The notes under the pieces: generated by a model | Seen by the model: the letters and a program-made list of their open reading frames with translations, nothing else | Told to the model about the DNA's origin: nothing | Databases searched by the model: none | In this document: piece by piece, positions 53,202 to 63,806 of the stretch | Position numbering within the stretch: position 1 is the first letter of the stretch | How the letters are laid out: every line of letters begins with the position of its first letter | Program-made: the position numbers and the translations under genes | Source: Chloroflexota bacterium | Lineage (GTDB): Bacteria; Chloroflexota; Anaerolineae; Anaerolineales; Villigracilaceae | Length of the DNA stretch: 64,000 nucleotides | Direction: 5' to 3' | Assembly: GCA_016234495.1 (NCBI GenBank) | Contig: JACRBI010000039.1 | Location: 1 to 64,000, forward strand

Positions 53202-56200
53202 ATGAAAGCACAGGCTGCGCAATCCGGTCTGCTTCAAGAATCAATACCTGCCAACAAATTGCTTGGCAATGTCCTTACGTGGATCGTCTTTGTTTATCAG
53301 ACAGCCGCAGTCTTCATTGTTTTTATGTGTGTCTATTGGGGGCTCGGCTGGATCCGAGAGCCATTCATCGGATCATTTTACGAGCACACCCTGGTTTTTG
53401 TAGATACCGGCCCAATTCAAAAAGGAAGCGCCTGGGAATTCAATGCGCTTGTCTCCAGCGGAGATCAACTTGTCGCGGTGAATCATGTGCCGGTCCGAAG
53501 CCAGAAGGATGTGCGGAATATCATCACGGGTAAGTTCTTTCCCGGAGAGACAATTCCCTTCACCGTACGGTTTGCCAGCGGCGAGACGCGCGACCTCGAC
53601 GCCACCCTGATGCTATTCCCCGCTGAAAGCGTCACGCTGTATTTTGTGATCCCAATTGTGATCAGTGTGATTTTTCTGATCTTCAGTTTATGGATCTTTG
53701 GCCTGCGCCGCAATGAACCGGCCGGCCGCGCGTTCTCGCTTTTTACATCTTCCATTGCCATCGCCACCGGCGCTTTCTTCAACATCTCAACCACTCACGA
53801 GTTTACAGTCATCTGGATGTTCAGCTGCGCCGTTTCCGGCGGGGCTGTGATCGCGCTTGCGCTTTCCTTCCCGCAGAATCCACGCCTGGTGCTTGACCGC
53901 CCCTACCTGCGCTGGATCGGTTTGGTCGCCGGGCTGTTCATGGCATTCATCGCAACTCCGACCATTTTCAACCTGAGTGCCCCCGTCGCATACATCAGCC
54001 AGTGGCGGACGATATATGTATTTGTCGCTTTTGGCATCCTGTTCCTGCTCGGTGCGAATCTTTATTACGCCTTTTATGCGCCATCGCCGGTGGTGAAAAC
54101 ACAGGCCCGTGCCACGTTGATCGGCGCGCTGATATCTTTCATTCCCCTTGGCATCTGGCTTGCACTTGGCGGAGTGCTGGCGCTCAACTTTTCTCCTTAT
54201 CTCTTTTTACCGATCATAATTTTCCCGGCAGTGATCGGCTACAACATCTTGCGTTTTAGATTCCTGCGCACCGATGACCTTGTCCGGCGCGGCTCCACGT
54301 ATATCCTGCTGAGCGTCTTTGTCGTTGGCGGATATGCTTTGATCGTTACAGGCATCAGCCTGTTCATGAATACCAGCCTGCCCGCAAACAACGCCTACCT
54401 GGTTGGCGGATTTGTTTTCGCGCTTGCCCTGTTGCTTGAGCCGATCCGCGCGCGCACGCAAAGCCTTGTCGATAATGTCTTTTTCCACGGCGAGCGCGCT
54501 TTTGCCGAGCAACTTGAGGGCTTCTCTCATAGATTAACCACCGCGCTGGATATCAACACCATTGGCATGATCCTGCGCGAACAGGTCGCATCGACTCTCA
54601 GCCCGAGCAGGATTCACATCTACACATATGATCCTCTCGAGGATTATTTCTCCGCCCTGCCCGGCGCAGACCGCCGCCCCACGAGCGACATCCGCTTCAC
54701 CGCCGCAAGTCCGCTTGCCATGTACTTTGAAAAAGAACAACTGCCGCTTTATTTGGATAATGCCGCGGTCATACCTTCCTCCTTGCAGTCTGACCAATCA
54801 CGCATCGCATTGCTTGGAGCGCGGCTGTTCATAGCCCTGCCCGGCAAGGAACGCGAAAATGGCTGGCTGGCTTTGGGTCCGCGATTATCCGGCCAACCGT
54901 ACACGCCGCGCGATTTGCGATTCCTGGAGAATATTTGCGACCAGGCATCTGTCGCGCTGGCACGCGTGCAAACCGTTGCGCGCCTTGAGCGGCAGATCCA
55001 CGAAATGAAGGCATTGACGCGCGTATCTCAGGGCGTGAACGTTACATTAACTTTTGACGATGTGCTTGAATTGATCTATGCCCAGACAGAGCAGATCATT
55101 CCCATCAATCATTTTCATATTACCTTGTACGACAAAAACAGCGACTACTTTTATTATGGCTTTTGCGTCGAGAATGGCGAGCGACTCCCCGAAAGGGAGA
55201 ATCTGCCATTTGCCGCCAACTCAGGCCTCAGCCCGGAAGTGATCCGCAAGAGTCGCCCGGTCATCACAACCGATTACCTGCATGAATGTCAGGCGCGCAA
55301 CCTTAATCCATCGATGGCGAAAACAATTGCGTGGATGGGCGTGCCGCTCAATGCGGGCGCGGAATCGATTGGCGCGCTCAGCATCGGGAATCAAGACAGC
55401 GTCACGGTTTATACGCGCGGGCAGCTTGAACTGCTGCAGGCGATCGCCGACCAAACTGCGGGCGCGATCGTCAAGGCGCGCCTGCTTCAAGAGACGCAGC
55501 AGCGTGAGCGCCAGCTTTCCATCTTGAATGAAATCACGCGGCAATTGACATCCACGCTGGAGCTTGGTCCGCTTCTGCAAAACATCCTTGAGAACGCGGT
55601 CGGCATTTTGAATTGCGAAGCCGGCAGTTTATTCCTTGTCGACGAGCAGACAGGTGATTTGATTTTTAAGGTCACGGTCGGTCCCGTTGCTTCAAATTTG
55701 ATCGGTCAGCGTTTGCCGGCTGGCACGGGCATCGTTGGACGCGCTGTGCAATTACGCGCGCCGGTCATCGAAAACGAAGACCAGCATTCGCCGGCGCGTT
55801 TCAAGGGCGTAGATCAGCAAACTGGATTCGTCAGCCGTTCGCTGATGGCTGTGCCCCTGCAATCGAAAGACATCGTCAACGGCGTGATCGAAGTCATCAA
55901 CCGCCGCGACGGACTGCCATTCGTGCGCGATGACCAGACCCTGCTGACCGCCTTCGCCGGGCAGGCTGCGGTTGCCATCGAGAACGCGCGCCTTTATGAA
56001 TTGACCGACCAAAAACTTGCCGCCCGCGTGGAGGAACTCTCGGTCATGCAGCGCATTGACCGCGAACTGAATGCCAGCCTCGAAATGGATCGCGCCATGC
56101 GCATTACGCTCGATTGGGCATTGCGGCAATCTCACGCGGAAGCGGGTTTGATCGGTATGCTGGATGAAAGCGACGACCTGCGCGTCATGTCGTTTCAAGG

Positions 56201-57227
56201 CTTTGACGAGCGGATCGCAAACCTGCCCGACCAGACCATGAAAATGGAGATCGCGGTCATGCTCAAGGCTGTGGAAACGGGTCAACCTCAACAGGCGGCA
56301 GTTGAAGCCTCGAAAGACAAATTGCTTCCCACAACACACACACAGATGATCATTCCCATCCGCCGCGAAACAGCGGTGATCGGCCTGCTGTATCTGGAAA
56401 GCACAAGCGATACGCAGGTGGATATTGATTTTCTAACCCGCCTCACAGACCATGCCGCCATCGCCATTTCCAACGCGCAGTTGTATGGCGAAGTGCAGCG
56501 CGCCAACCTTGCAAAGAGTGACTTCGTTTCATTTGTAGCGCACGAGTTGAAGAATCCGATGACATCCATTAAAGGATATACAGAACTGCTGGCCGGCGGA
56601 GCGGTTGGCACGATCAACGACATGCAAACCAGCTTCCTGCACACCATCAAGAACAATGTCGAGCGCATGTCCACATTGGTGTCAGATTTGAACGACAATT
56701 CCAAGATTGAAGCCGGCCGCTTGCGGCTCGAATATAAATCGACCGACGTGGCGGCTCTGGTTGACGAAGTTGTCCGCTCTATTAAACGACAGGTGGAGGA
56801 GAAGAAGCAGGCGCTGGAAGTCATCTTGCCTGAAAACCCTGCGCCGATGTGGGCTGACCGCATCCGCGTGGGACAGGTGCTGACCAACCTGCTCAGCAAC
56901 GCCAACAAATACACACCCGAAAGCGGAGTCATTCAAGTCGGCGCGGAGGAGACCGTCAATCAATGGGACTCCGAAGGCGCGCCGCGCGTCATCCATTTGT
57001 GGGTGAGAGATAATGGGATCGGCATGAGTCCCGAAGACCAGCAAAAAATGTTCCAGAAATTTTTTCGTTCAGAAGACCCCAAGGCGCGCGAAACACCCGG
57101 CACCGGGCTGGGGTTGAACATCACCAAGAGTCTGGTCGAAATGCAGGGCGGGCGGATCTGGTTTGAAAGCGAGTTCCGTAAAGGCACGACCTTTCATTTC
57201 ACCATTCCAGTTGCCGAAGAGTCGTGA
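53202..57227 (+). CDS. Large membrane histidine kinase with PDZ-like and four GAF domains
   Basis: This protein of about 1341 aa starts with a membrane helix (25-50), a PDZ-like external segment (GDQLVAVNHVPVRSQKDVRN) and a seven-helix block (about 155-420). Four GAF-type domains follow (about 440-600, 625-775, 785-935, 955-1100). HisKA has the phospho-acceptor in FVAHELKNPMTSIKGY, and the ATPase has NLLSNANKYTP, DNGIGM and GTGLGLNITKSL. No response regulator is adjacent. It is 8 bases before a FIST-domain gene. The ligand is unknown. An in-frame TTG at 53193 is an alternative start. Confidence 0.92.
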   Translation: MKAQAAQSGLLQESIPANKLLGNVLTWIVFVYQTAAVFIVFMCVYWGLGWIREPFIGSFYEHTLVFVDTGPIQKGSAWEFNALVSSGDQLVAVNHVPVRSQKDVRNIITGKFFPGETIPFTVRFASGETRDLDATLMLFPAESVTLYFVIPIVISVIFLIFSLWIFGLRRNEPAGRAFSLFTSSIAIATGAFFNISTTHEFTVIWMFSCAVSGGAVIALALSFPQNPRLVLDRPYLRWIGLVAGLFMAFIATPTIFNLSAPVAYISQWRTIYVFVAFGILFLLGANLYYAFYAPSPVVKTQARATLIGALISFIPLGIWLALGGVLALNFSPYLFLPIIIFPAVIGYNILRFRFLRTDDLVRRGSTYILLSVFVVGGYALIVTGISLFMNTSLPANNAYLVGGFVFALALLLEPIRARTQSLVDNVFFHGERAFAEQLEGFSHRLTTALDINTIGMILREQVASTLSPSRIHIYTYDPLEDYFSALPGADRRPTSDIRFTAASPLAMYFEKEQLPLYLDNAAVIPSSLQSDQSRIALLGARLFIALPGKERENGWLALGPRLSGQPYTPRDLRFLENICDQASVALARVQTVARLERQIHEMKALTRVSQGVNVTLTFDDVLELIYAQTEQIIPINHFHITLYDKNSDYFYYGFCVENGERLPERENLPFAANSGLSPEVIRKSRPVITTDYLHECQARNLNPSMAKTIAWMGVPLNAGAESIGALSIGNQDSVTVYTRGQLELLQAIADQTAGAIVKARLLQETQQRERQLSILNEITRQLTSTLELGPLLQNILENAVGILNCEAGSLFLVDEQTGDLIFKVTVGPVASNLIGQRLPAGTGIVGRAVQLRAPVIENEDQHSPARFKGVDQQTGFVSRSLMAVPLQSKDIVNGVIEVINRRDGLPFVRDDQTLLTAFAGQAAVAIENARLYELTDQKLAARVEELSVMQRIDRELNASLEMDRAMRITLDWALRQSHAEAGLIGMLDESDDLRVMSFQGFDERIANLPDQTMKMEIAVMLKAVETGQPQQAAVEASKDKLLPTTHTQMIIPIRRETAVIGLLYLESTSDTQVDIDFLTRLTDHAAIAISNAQLYGEVQRANLAKSDFVSFVAHELKNPMTSIKGYTELLAGGAVGTINDMQTSFLHTIKNNVERMSTLVSDLNDNSKIEAGRLRLEYKSTDVAALVDEVVRSIKRQVEEKKQALEVILPENPAPMWADRIRVGQVLTNLLSNANKYTPESGVIQVGAEETVNQWDSEGAPRVIHLWVRDNGIGMSPEDQQKMFQKFFRSEDPKARETPGTGLGLNITKSLVEMQGGRIWFESEFRKGTTFHFTIPVAEES

Positions 57228-57235
57228 GTTAAACC

Positions 57236-58396
57236 ATGGCATTGATTTCAGCGGTGGGTTCTGCGCAGGCGCTCGATGGACGCGAAGCCGGTTTACAGGC
57301 GGCGCATCAGGCTTTGAATTTCATGGGCGCAAGCGCGCCGGGGCTGGCGATTGTGATCTCGTCGCATCAATATCAGGCGCGTGAAGTGTACAACGGCGTG
57401 AGCAGCCTGCTGGGCGATGTTCCCCTGATCGGCTTTAGTTCTCCCGCCGGGCTGACGCAAGACGGGTTGCATCCACATTCTGTGGTGGTGGCGCTTCTTG
57501 CCGGTGATTTCCACGCCAATACCGTGTGGCTGCCGGGCTATGCCCAGTCGGGGCGTGAGACAGCCGCGAAGATCGAGAAGCATGTATCCGCGACAGCCGA
57601 ACAGCAATCCATGTTGTTCTTTGCAGATGGATTCAACGGCGACGCGGAACAATTTTGCGCGGGCATTTCACCCGATATGAAAGTGATGGGCGGACTTTCC
57701 AGCGGCGACCTGCACACGGGCAACACTTATCAAATGGCTGGCAGTCAGACCGGCGCCGGCGGATTGGTCGCCGCGTTTTTGCGCGGCAATCTTAAAATTG
57801 GAATTGGTTCCGATCACGGCTGGGACCCGGTCGGGAGGCAGTTCCGCATCACACGTTCACGCGGATTCTGGCTGCGGACCCTGGATGGACGTCCCGCTTC
57901 TGAAACATATGCCGGGCTGTTTGGCTACCCCGCCCGCGATTGGGCATTCCCGCCGCTGAATTACCTCTCGCGTTTGTATCCGCTCGGCATCGAGCAGGGC
58001 GAGGATTTGGTTGTGCGCTCCCCGATCCGCGTAGAGGCAGACGGAAGTTTCCGCATGAACGCCACCATCCGCGAAGGGATTGACGCATATCTGCTGGTGG
58101 GCAGCCGCGCCGCCTGCGAACGCGCCGCGCAGCAAGCCACTCAACAAGCCTTATTGCAATTGGGTGACGCCAAACCTGCATTCGCTCTCGTGCTGGTGGA
58201 TGTCGCCTGGCAGATGCTGCTCAAAGCCCAACCCGGCGTTGAGATTGACGCAGTTCAGGAAATTTTAGGGACGAAGATTCCGATTGCCGGCGGTTATACA
58301 TTGGGGCAAATTACATCTGCGGATTCGACAACCCCGAAGTTTTTGAACCAGCATATTGTTGTGATTGTGTTTGGGGAAAATCAGGAACAACGATAG
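57236..58396 (+). CDS. FIST domain protein
   Basis: This 386-aa cytosolic protein has the FIST N domain (VPLIGFSSPAGLTQDGLHPHSVVVALL, LFFADGFNGDAEQF, VMGGLSSGDLH) and a FIST C domain (PLGIEQGEDLVVRSPIRVEADGSFRMNATIREG, IPIAGGYTLGQI). FIST proteins are putative small-ligand sensors, possibly for amino acids, linked to signal transduction. It starts 8 bases after the histidine kinase stop, so the two genes probably form one sensory unit. Confidence 0.9.
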   Translation: MALISAVGSAQALDGREAGLQAAHQALNFMGASAPGLAIVISSHQYQAREVYNGVSSLLGDVPLIGFSSPAGLTQDGLHPHSVVVALLAGDFHANTVWLPGYAQSGRETAAKIEKHVSATAEQQSMLFFADGFNGDAEQFCAGISPDMKVMGGLSSGDLHTGNTYQMAGSQTGAGGLVAAFLRGNLKIGIGSDHGWDPVGRQFRITRSRGFWLRTLDGRPASETYAGLFGYPARDWAFPPLNYLSRLYPLGIEQGEDLVVRSPIRVEADGSFRMNATIREGIDAYLLVGSRAACERAAQQATQQALLQLGDAKPAFALVLVDVAWQMLLKAQPGVEIDAVQEILGTKIPIAGGYTLGQITSADSTTPKFLNQHIVVIVFGENQEQR

Positions 58397-58430
58397 CAAA
58401 CTCAAGCATAATTACCCCCGAACTTAATAT

Positions 58431-58565
58431 TGGACGCAGATGAACGCTGATTTTCGCTGATGAAGAAAAGATCAGCGTTTTCCCCTGGCACCGACCGCCA
58501 CATCGGCTTCGCATTCGCGGAGCGATGCCGAAGGGGCAGGTGTGCGTTTTTCAGCGTCCCATTTA
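58431..58565. repeat. Repeat C3 with internal insertion
   Basis: TGGACGCAGATGAACGCTGA on the left and TTTTTCAGCGTCCCATTTAC on the right match family C. About 60 extra bases holding a CATCGGCTTCGC/GCGATGCCG hairpin interrupt the middle. Repeat D2 begins five bases later. Confidence 0.7.
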
Positions 58566-58569
58566 CACA

Positions 58570-58655
58570 GTATCGCATAATTTGGTAAACTGAAATTTTG
58601 ATTTCCCCTCGCGTTTTTCAACGAAAAGTTTACTTATTTATGAGACAAGCGATAG
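58570..58655. repeat. Palindromic repeat D2
   Basis: The complete form of family D: TATCGCATAATTTGGTAAAC mirrored by GTTTACTTATTTATGAG, with ends TATCGC/GCGATA. It lies between the FIST gene and the convergent methyltransferase. Confidence 0.85.
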
Positions 58656-58694
58656 TTTTGAAATATGTCGCTCCCTCAGAGTGACATGTTCTTC

Positions 58695-59429
58695 TTATAT
58701 TTTTTCCACCACCCAAAAATGCGAAAGCCCAAACCACTTCAATGGAGTGGCTTCGAGGAATTGCAAGATCGCGCGTAGGAATTTTCCCATCACGCCAAAG
58801 CGTGCAATGATGTTGTCGTATGCGCCGAAGATGATCGTGCGTTCGATGAATTTCACAGGCAGGCCTTCGAATAATTTTTGCATGTCGCGCGTCGAGTACA
58901 CACGCACGTGCGGCGCGAGTTTGTTTCTCAGCGCGCGCGGCAAATAATTCACGAACAACTTGTTGCCAAAAAAATATTTTCCCTTCCAGAAAATTCCGTG
59001 TGTTTCATAAGGGTAGCCAAGGTTGGGGCAAAAGATCACGGCGCGTCCGCCAATTTTCAATAGACGGATCATCTCGCAGATCGCGGCGCGGTCATCTTGA
59101 ACGTGTTCGATCACTTCATGGCTGAGGATCAGGTCAAAGGTCGAAGCAGGAAGCGGGATGAACTCACCTGCGGCATTGATGATTCTGTCGGATTTGACTC
59201 GCGCATCGCGCGCCCGCTCGAAATCATATTCCAGCCCGATCACATGAGACCCGAGGCCTGTCAGCTTCTCGACGTACATTCCCACCCCGCAGCCGTTTTC
59301 AAGCACCAGCCCGTTGATGCGTTCGCCGGCGGCGCGCGTGATCATTTCCAAACGTCGTTGTTGCCCTGCACGCCATACATAAGAAGGTTCGCCGCGTAAT
59401 GCGGCCTTGTTCATGTCTCTTTCAGTCAT
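58695..59429 (-). CDS. SAM-dependent methyltransferase (class I)
   Basis: This 244-aa protein has motif I LVLENGCGVGMYVEKL, an acidic residue after motif I in VIGLEYDFERA, and DLILSHEVIEHVQD, typical of Methyltransf_11 proteins acting on lipids, quinones or glycans. The start ATG at 59429 has no ribosome site, but TATAAT lies about 12 bases upstream, suggesting a leaderless mRNA. The 57-codon upstream extension is unlike protein and is rejected. Confidence 0.87.
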   Translation of the reverse strand: MTERDMNKAALRGEPSYVWRAGQQRRLEMITRAAGERINGLVLENGCGVGMYVEKLTGLGSHVIGLEYDFERARDARVKSDRIINAAGEFIPLPASTFDLILSHEVIEHVQDDRAAICEMIRLLKIGGRAVIFCPNLGYPYETHGIFWKGKYFFGNKLFVNYLPRALRNKLAPHVRVYSTRDMQKLFEGLPVKFIERTIIFGAYDNIIARFGVMGKFLRAILQFLEATPLKWFGLSHFWVVEKI

Positions 59430-59440
59430 AGTTGCGATTA

Positions 59441-59446
59441 TACCTT
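59441..59446 (-). promoter_or_regulatory. Promoter -10 of a possibly leaderless methyltransferase mRNA
   Basis: GGTATAATCG on the minus strand contains TATAAT ending 11 bases before the ATG, so the transcript would start at or within a few bases of the start codon. Confidence 0.45.
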
Positions 59447-59545
59447 GCGCCTTCACACCCTCTATGCTAAAATCTCGGGCGCGAGGAAAACCCCATAAAG
59501 AAGACATCGAAAAGTGGGTAACCCCCACTTTTCTGCTTGTACGGA

Positions 59546-59628
59546 GTATCGCATAAATTGTTGAACTGATATCGCGATTTTTTTTCGCGATTTTCAGCAT
59601 AATTTCGATAATTTATGGATAAGCGATG
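59546..59628. repeat. Palindromic repeat D3 upstream of nusA
   Basis: TATCGCATAAATTGTTGAAC is mirrored by CGATAATTTATGGATAAGCGATG, with a central ATCGCGATTTTTTTTCGCGAT hairpin. Third member of family D. It ends about 25 bases before the nusA start. Confidence 0.75.
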
Positions 59629-59652
59629 AATAGGAGCGATGGAGTAGTTAGT

Positions 59653-61515
59653 ATGTCTAAAAACGAGTTTGCATTGGCTTTCAATGAAGTGATTGAAGAA
59701 AAACAACTTGCGAAAGATACGGTTGTTTCTGCAATTGAAGCGGCGATGGTATCAGCCTATCGCCGGGCTGTCGGCGCATCACAAGCACAGCATGTGGAAG
59801 CCAAACTAGACCCCGACACCGGCCATGTCACTGTGTCTGCCGAGAAGGAAGTTGTCGAAGGCAGTACCGTTGTTGACGAGCGCACGGAAGTTTTATTGGA
59901 TGTGGCGCGCAAGGTCAACCCCGATGTCCAGCCAGGCGACATGGTCATCATTGAAACGACCCCGAAAGATTTTGGGCGTGTGGCGGCGCAGACTGCGCGT
60001 CAGGTGATTCAGCAGCGCATCCGCGAGGCTGAGCGTTCGAATCAAATGAAATATTTCGAACGCCAGGTGGGCGAGATCGTTTCAGGTCTGGTGCAAGCCT
60101 CCAATGCTCAAAGCGTAACGGTCGGTCTGGATATGAAGGCCGAAGGCGTGATGCCGAACAACCAGAAGATTCCCGGCGAGAGACTTAAATTGCACGACCG
60201 CATTCGCGCGGTGGTAATGGAAGTTAAAGACGGCACACGCGGTCCGCAGATCGTGCTTTCGCGCGCGCATCGCAACTTCCTGCGCCGTTTGCTTGAAAAT
60301 GAAGTGCCTGAAATTTATCACGGCATTGTTGAGATCCGCGCCATTGCGCGCGAGCCCGGCGCCCGCGCCAAGGTGGCTGTCTCTGCCACGCAGGCTGGAA
60401 TTGACCCGGTCGGCGCGTGTGTGGGCATCAAAGGTGTGCGCATTCAAGCCATCGTCAAGGAATTGCACGACGAGAAGATTGACATTATCCAATGGGATCA
60501 GGACCCCATTATTTATATTTCCAAAGCCATCAGCCCGGCGCGTGTGAACGGCGTGTACCTTGCTGATAGTGAAGGCGCGCGCACAGCCACGGTGGTTGTG
60601 GGTGAGGATCAATTGAGCCTCGCCATTGGCCGCGATGGACAGAATGCGCGCCTTGCCGCCAAGTTGACCGGCTGGCGCATTGACATCAAGTCGTTGAGCG
60701 AAGCCTCCGGTGACGCGCTTAAGAAATTGCAGAGCAGCGCCGAGCTCGCATCGATGCTGCCTGCCGCAGTGGAAGCCGTTCCGCAGATCGAGGAAATTCT
60801 CGCGAAGAAGGTTGAGAACCGCCCGATCACGCCGGAAGAATATACGGTGCTCGGTCAGTTTGTAGACCGCGTGGAACGCCGCACGATCCAGATCAAGGAG
60901 GAAGCCGCCCGCGTGGAGGAGGAACGCACCACCGCCGCGCGCGCAGACATCCCGACTGCGGCATTTACCATGCCGCTCGATCAGGCCGGCATCAAGGAAC
61001 ATATCTTTAATATCCTGACCGAGGCGAATTTTGAAACTGTCGGTCAGTTGATGTTCTCGCTCAAGACCGACCCGAATAAAGTCCTTGGCTTGCCGGGGAT
61101 TGGGTCGAAGGCGATTCAGAATATTGAAGAAGCCATCGCGGCGATCAAGTTCCCTGAACCTGAGGTTGTGAAAGTGGAAGAACCCGTTGCCGTGGCGGAG
61201 TCTGTTGCTGCTCCTGTTTCAGCGGAGGAATTGTCTGTTGAGAAGAAGCAGGCTGAGGGAAAGAAGGATGCGAAGCGCGTCGTCGAAGAAGAGGATGAGA
61301 ATGCCAAGGACGGCGTCTCGCTCGATGAATTGTTCAAGATGAAGCCTGAGATCTTCCAGACTACCACCGTTGTTGATGATGACGCTGAGAAGAAAAAGGC
61401 CGGGAAGAAAGTCAAGAAGAAGGGCGTTGAATTGGAGTTCGACGAAGGCCTTGGTGCAGTTGTCGGGCGCAAGAAGCACAAGCGCGGCGATGATGCCGGC
61501 AGTGATTGGGAATAA
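59653..61515 (+). CDS. nusA: Transcription termination/antitermination factor NusA
   Basis: I take the ATG at 59653 ([19 protein letters not shown]), where NusA proteins begin; GGAG lies about 9 bases upstream, and the ATG at 59626 falls in repeat D3. The 620-aa protein has the N-terminal RNAP-binding domain, an S1 domain ([21 protein letters not shown]), two KH domains ([39 protein letters not shown]) and a helix-hairpin-helix region ([17 protein letters not shown]). The acidic then Lys-rich tail is longer than in model NusA. rimP is absent upstream. Confidence 0.95.
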   Translation: MSKNEFALAFNEVIEEKQLAKDTVVSAIEAAMVSAYRRAVGASQAQHVEAKLDPDTGHVTVSAEKEVVEGSTVVDERTEVLLDVARKVNPDVQPGDMVIIETTPKDFGRVAAQTARQVIQQRIREAERSNQMKYFERQVGEIVSGLVQASNAQSVTVGLDMKAEGVMPNNQKIPGERLKLHDRIRAVVMEVKDGTRGPQIVLSRAHRNFLRRLLENEVPEIYHGIVEIRAIAREPGARAKVAVSATQAGIDPVGACVGIKGVRIQAIVKELHDEKIDIIQWDQDPIIYISKAISPARVNGVYLADSEGARTATVVVGEDQLSLAIGRDGQNARLAAKLTGWRIDIKSLSEASGDALKKLQSSAELASMLPAAVEAVPQIEEILAKKVENRPITPEEYTVLGQFVDRVERRTIQIKEEAARVEEERTTAARADIPTAAFTMPLDQAGIKEHIFNILTEANFETVGQLMFSLKTDPNKVLGLPGIGSKAIQNIEEAIAAIKFPEPEVVKVEEPVAVAESVAAPVSAEELSVEKKQAEGKKDAKRVVEEEDENAKDGVSLDELFKMKPEIFQTTTVVDDDAEKKKAGKKVKKKGVELEFDEGLGAVVGRKKHKRGDDAGSDWE

Positions 61516-61533
61516 TTATTCCTCGCGGATAAT

Positions 61534-61875
61534 TTGAAGGTGAAGAAGAAACCTGCCCAACGGATAAAACACATACCCCAACGGACTTGCGTGGGCTGCC
61601 GCGAAGTTTTGCCAAAAAGGCAAATGCTGCGGGTGGTGCGCACGGCTGATGGAGTTCGGATCGACCCGGGCGGTAAGCTGGCAGGAAGGGGCGCTTATTT
61701 GCATGACCGGCGCGAATGTTGGCAGCGCGGGTTGAGGGGAGCTTTGGCGAACGCGCTCAAAGCGGAATTGAGCGCAGAAGACCGCGCTCAATTGGAAAAT
61801 TTCATGATTACCCTGCCGCAAGACGACCCTGCGAGTCGTGCGGAAACCAATAAGGCAAGCCATGTGAACGAATAG
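61534..61875 (+). CDS. ylxR: YlxR-family nucleic-acid-binding protein
   Basis: This 113-aa protein carries the YlxR signature RTCVGCREVLPKRQMLRVVR and GGKLAGRGAYLHDRRECW. Its start is a TTG at 61534 or a GTG at 61540; neither has a clear ribosome site, so coupling to nusA, 18 bases upstream, is likely. The family sits between nusA and infB in many bacteria and binds RNA or RNase P. The C-terminal tail of about 40 aa is acidic. Confidence 0.9.
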   Translation: MKVKKKPAQRIKHIPQRTCVGCREVLPKRQMLRVVRTADGVRIDPGGKLAGRGAYLHDRRECWQRGLRGALANALKAELSAEDRAQLENFMITLPQDDPASRAETNKASHVNE

Positions 61876-61959
61876 CCACTCGCTCACAGGGCACTTGTTG
61901 GGGAATTGATTTGCGCGAATATGTTTGGATGATATTCGCAACCTAGAAGGAGGTGGCCT

Positions 61960-63729
61960 ATGAGCAGCAACGGTACCAAACTTGAATTACCCGCCAGTAT
62001 TGTGATTCGCGACCTGGCGCTGAAGATAGAAAAAAGCCCGATCGACCTGATTAAAAAATTAATGTCAAACGGTGTGATGGCAACCATCAACCAGACTGTG
62101 GATTTTGACACAGCCGCCATCGTGGTCGGCGAGTATGGATTCGACGCCGTCCTCGAAGCAGCCGAAGAAGTGACAAAGGAAGAAACGGGGGAGGTACCGC
62201 TCTGGCGTCAGATGATCGCCGGAGAAAATAACGCGCTATTAAAACCCCGTCCGCCGGTGGTTACAATTCTCGGGCATGTCGATCACGGCAAAACCAGTTT
62301 ATTGGATGCCATTCGCCAAACGGAAGTCGCCGCGGGCGAAGCCGGCGGCATTACCCAGCACATCGGCGCGTATCAGGTTGAAAAGAAGGGACGTTTGATC
62401 ACCTTCCTCGATACGCCCGGTCACGCCGCGTTTACGCAAATGCGAGCGCGCGGCGCGCAAGGCGCGGATATTGTCGTGCTGGTCGTCGCGGCGGATGACG
62501 GCGTGATGCCGCAAACCCGTGAAGCCATTGCCCATGCAAAAGCAGCGCGAGTCCCATTGATGGTGGCGCTGAATAAAGTCGACAAGGCGAATGCAAATCC
62601 CGATCGTGTCAAGCAGCAGCTCGCGGAACTTGAACTCGTCCCCGATGATTGGGGCGGCAACACAATGGTGGTTCCCGTTTCAGCAAAACTAAAACAGGGC
62701 ATCGACGATCTGCTTGAAGGTATTTTGCTTGTCGCAGACAGCAATGTCATCAAAGCCAACCCCGGCGGAAAAGTCATCGGCACAGTCATCGAAGCCGAGT
62801 TGGATAAATCCAAAGGCGTCATGGCGACCCTGCTCGTTCAGAATGGAACTCTTGAATCCGGCGACATCGTTGTGGCTGGAACTTCCTACGGAAAATTACG
62901 CGCCATCACCGACCACAAAGGCAAGCCGATCAAGAAAGCGGGTCCATCCACGCCGGTAGCTGTGATGGGATTAAGCGGCATGCCCTCCGCTGGAGATATT
63001 TTCCAGGTCGTCGATTCTGAAAAAGAGGCGCGCAGCATTGTTGCGGAACGTGCCGAGACTGCCAAGACCCTTTCCCAAACCAAGAAGAAAGTTTCGCTCG
63101 AAGATTTGTTCGCCAACGTACAGGCAGGCGAAGCCAAGGGACTCAACCTCATCGTCAAGGCCGATGTGCAGGGTTCGCTCGACCCGATCGTGACCGAATT
63201 AAATAAACTCGGTCAGGGCGAGATCGGTTTGCACATTCTGCACGCTGAGACCGGTAACATCGGCAATAACGACGTCATGCTTGCCGCTGCGTCGAAAGCC
63301 ATTATCATCGGCTTCAACGTTCAGGCAGACGTGGATGGCCGCCGCCTCGCTGAAAAAGAAGGCGTGGACATTCGCCTGTACGAGATCATCTATCGCATGA
63401 CCGAAGACATTGAGAAGGCGCTCAATGGTATGCTCGAACCCAAGCTCGTGGAAAGAGTCCTTGGACGCGCGCAGGTGCTTCAAGTCTTTGCCGCCTCCAA
63501 ATTTGGGCGCGTGGCTGGATGCAAATGCACCGAAGGCGAACTGCGGCGCGGCGCGCGCGTGCGCCTGTATCGCGGCGCGGACATGATCTACGAAGGCGAC
63601 CTGTCATCCCTGCGCCACGAGAAAGATGATGTGAAGGAAATTCGTCAGGGTTATGAATGCGGCGTTGGCTTCAAAAGCTTCAATGACATTGCGCCCGGCG
63701 ATCAGTTGGTTTGTTACATTGTTGAATAG
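61960..63729 (+). CDS. infB: Translation initiation factor IF-2
   Basis: This 589-aa GTPase starts behind a strong AAGGAGGTGG site. It has one IF2_N domain ([35 protein letters not shown]) without the long disordered N-terminal extension common in other bacteria. G motifs are [14 protein letters not shown] and NKVDK, followed by SAK. Domains II, III and C2 ([16 protein letters not shown]) are complete. It brings initiator tRNA to the ribosome. Confidence 0.96.
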   Translation: MSSNGTKLELPASIVIRDLALKIEKSPIDLIKKLMSNGVMATINQTVDFDTAAIVVGEYGFDAVLEAAEEVTKEETGEVPLWRQMIAGENNALLKPRPPVVTILGHVDHGKTSLLDAIRQTEVAAGEAGGITQHIGAYQVEKKGRLITFLDTPGHAAFTQMRARGAQGADIVVLVVAADDGVMPQTREAIAHAKAARVPLMVALNKVDKANANPDRVKQQLAELELVPDDWGGNTMVVPVSAKLKQGIDDLLEGILLVADSNVIKANPGGKVIGTVIEAELDKSKGVMATLLVQNGTLESGDIVVAGTSYGKLRAITDHKGKPIKKAGPSTPVAVMGLSGMPSAGDIFQVVDSEKEARSIVAERAETAKTLSQTKKKVSLEDLFANVQAGEAKGLNLIVKADVQGSLDPIVTELNKLGQGEIGLHILHAETGNIGNNDVMLAAASKAIIIGFNVQADVDGRRLAEKEGVDIRLYEIIYRMTEDIEKALNGMLEPKLVERVLGRAQVLQVFAASKFGRVAGCKCTEGELRRGARVRLYRGADMIYEGDLSSLRHEKDDVKEIRQGYECGVGFKSFNDIAPGDQLVCYIVE

Positions 63730-63757
63730 TCTTTTAGTCGGCTGGTCTGTTAGTCTA

Positions 63758-63806
63758 AAATCGTAAATCGTAAATCGTAAATCGTAAATCGTAAATCGTA
63801 AATCGC
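63758..63806. repeat. Perfect heptamer tandem array (AAATCGT)
   Basis: Six AAATCGT units and one AAATCGC form a perfect 49-bp array directly between infB and rbfA, ending 2 bases before the rbfA ATG. It shares its unit with 45645-45704. Confidence 0.95.
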
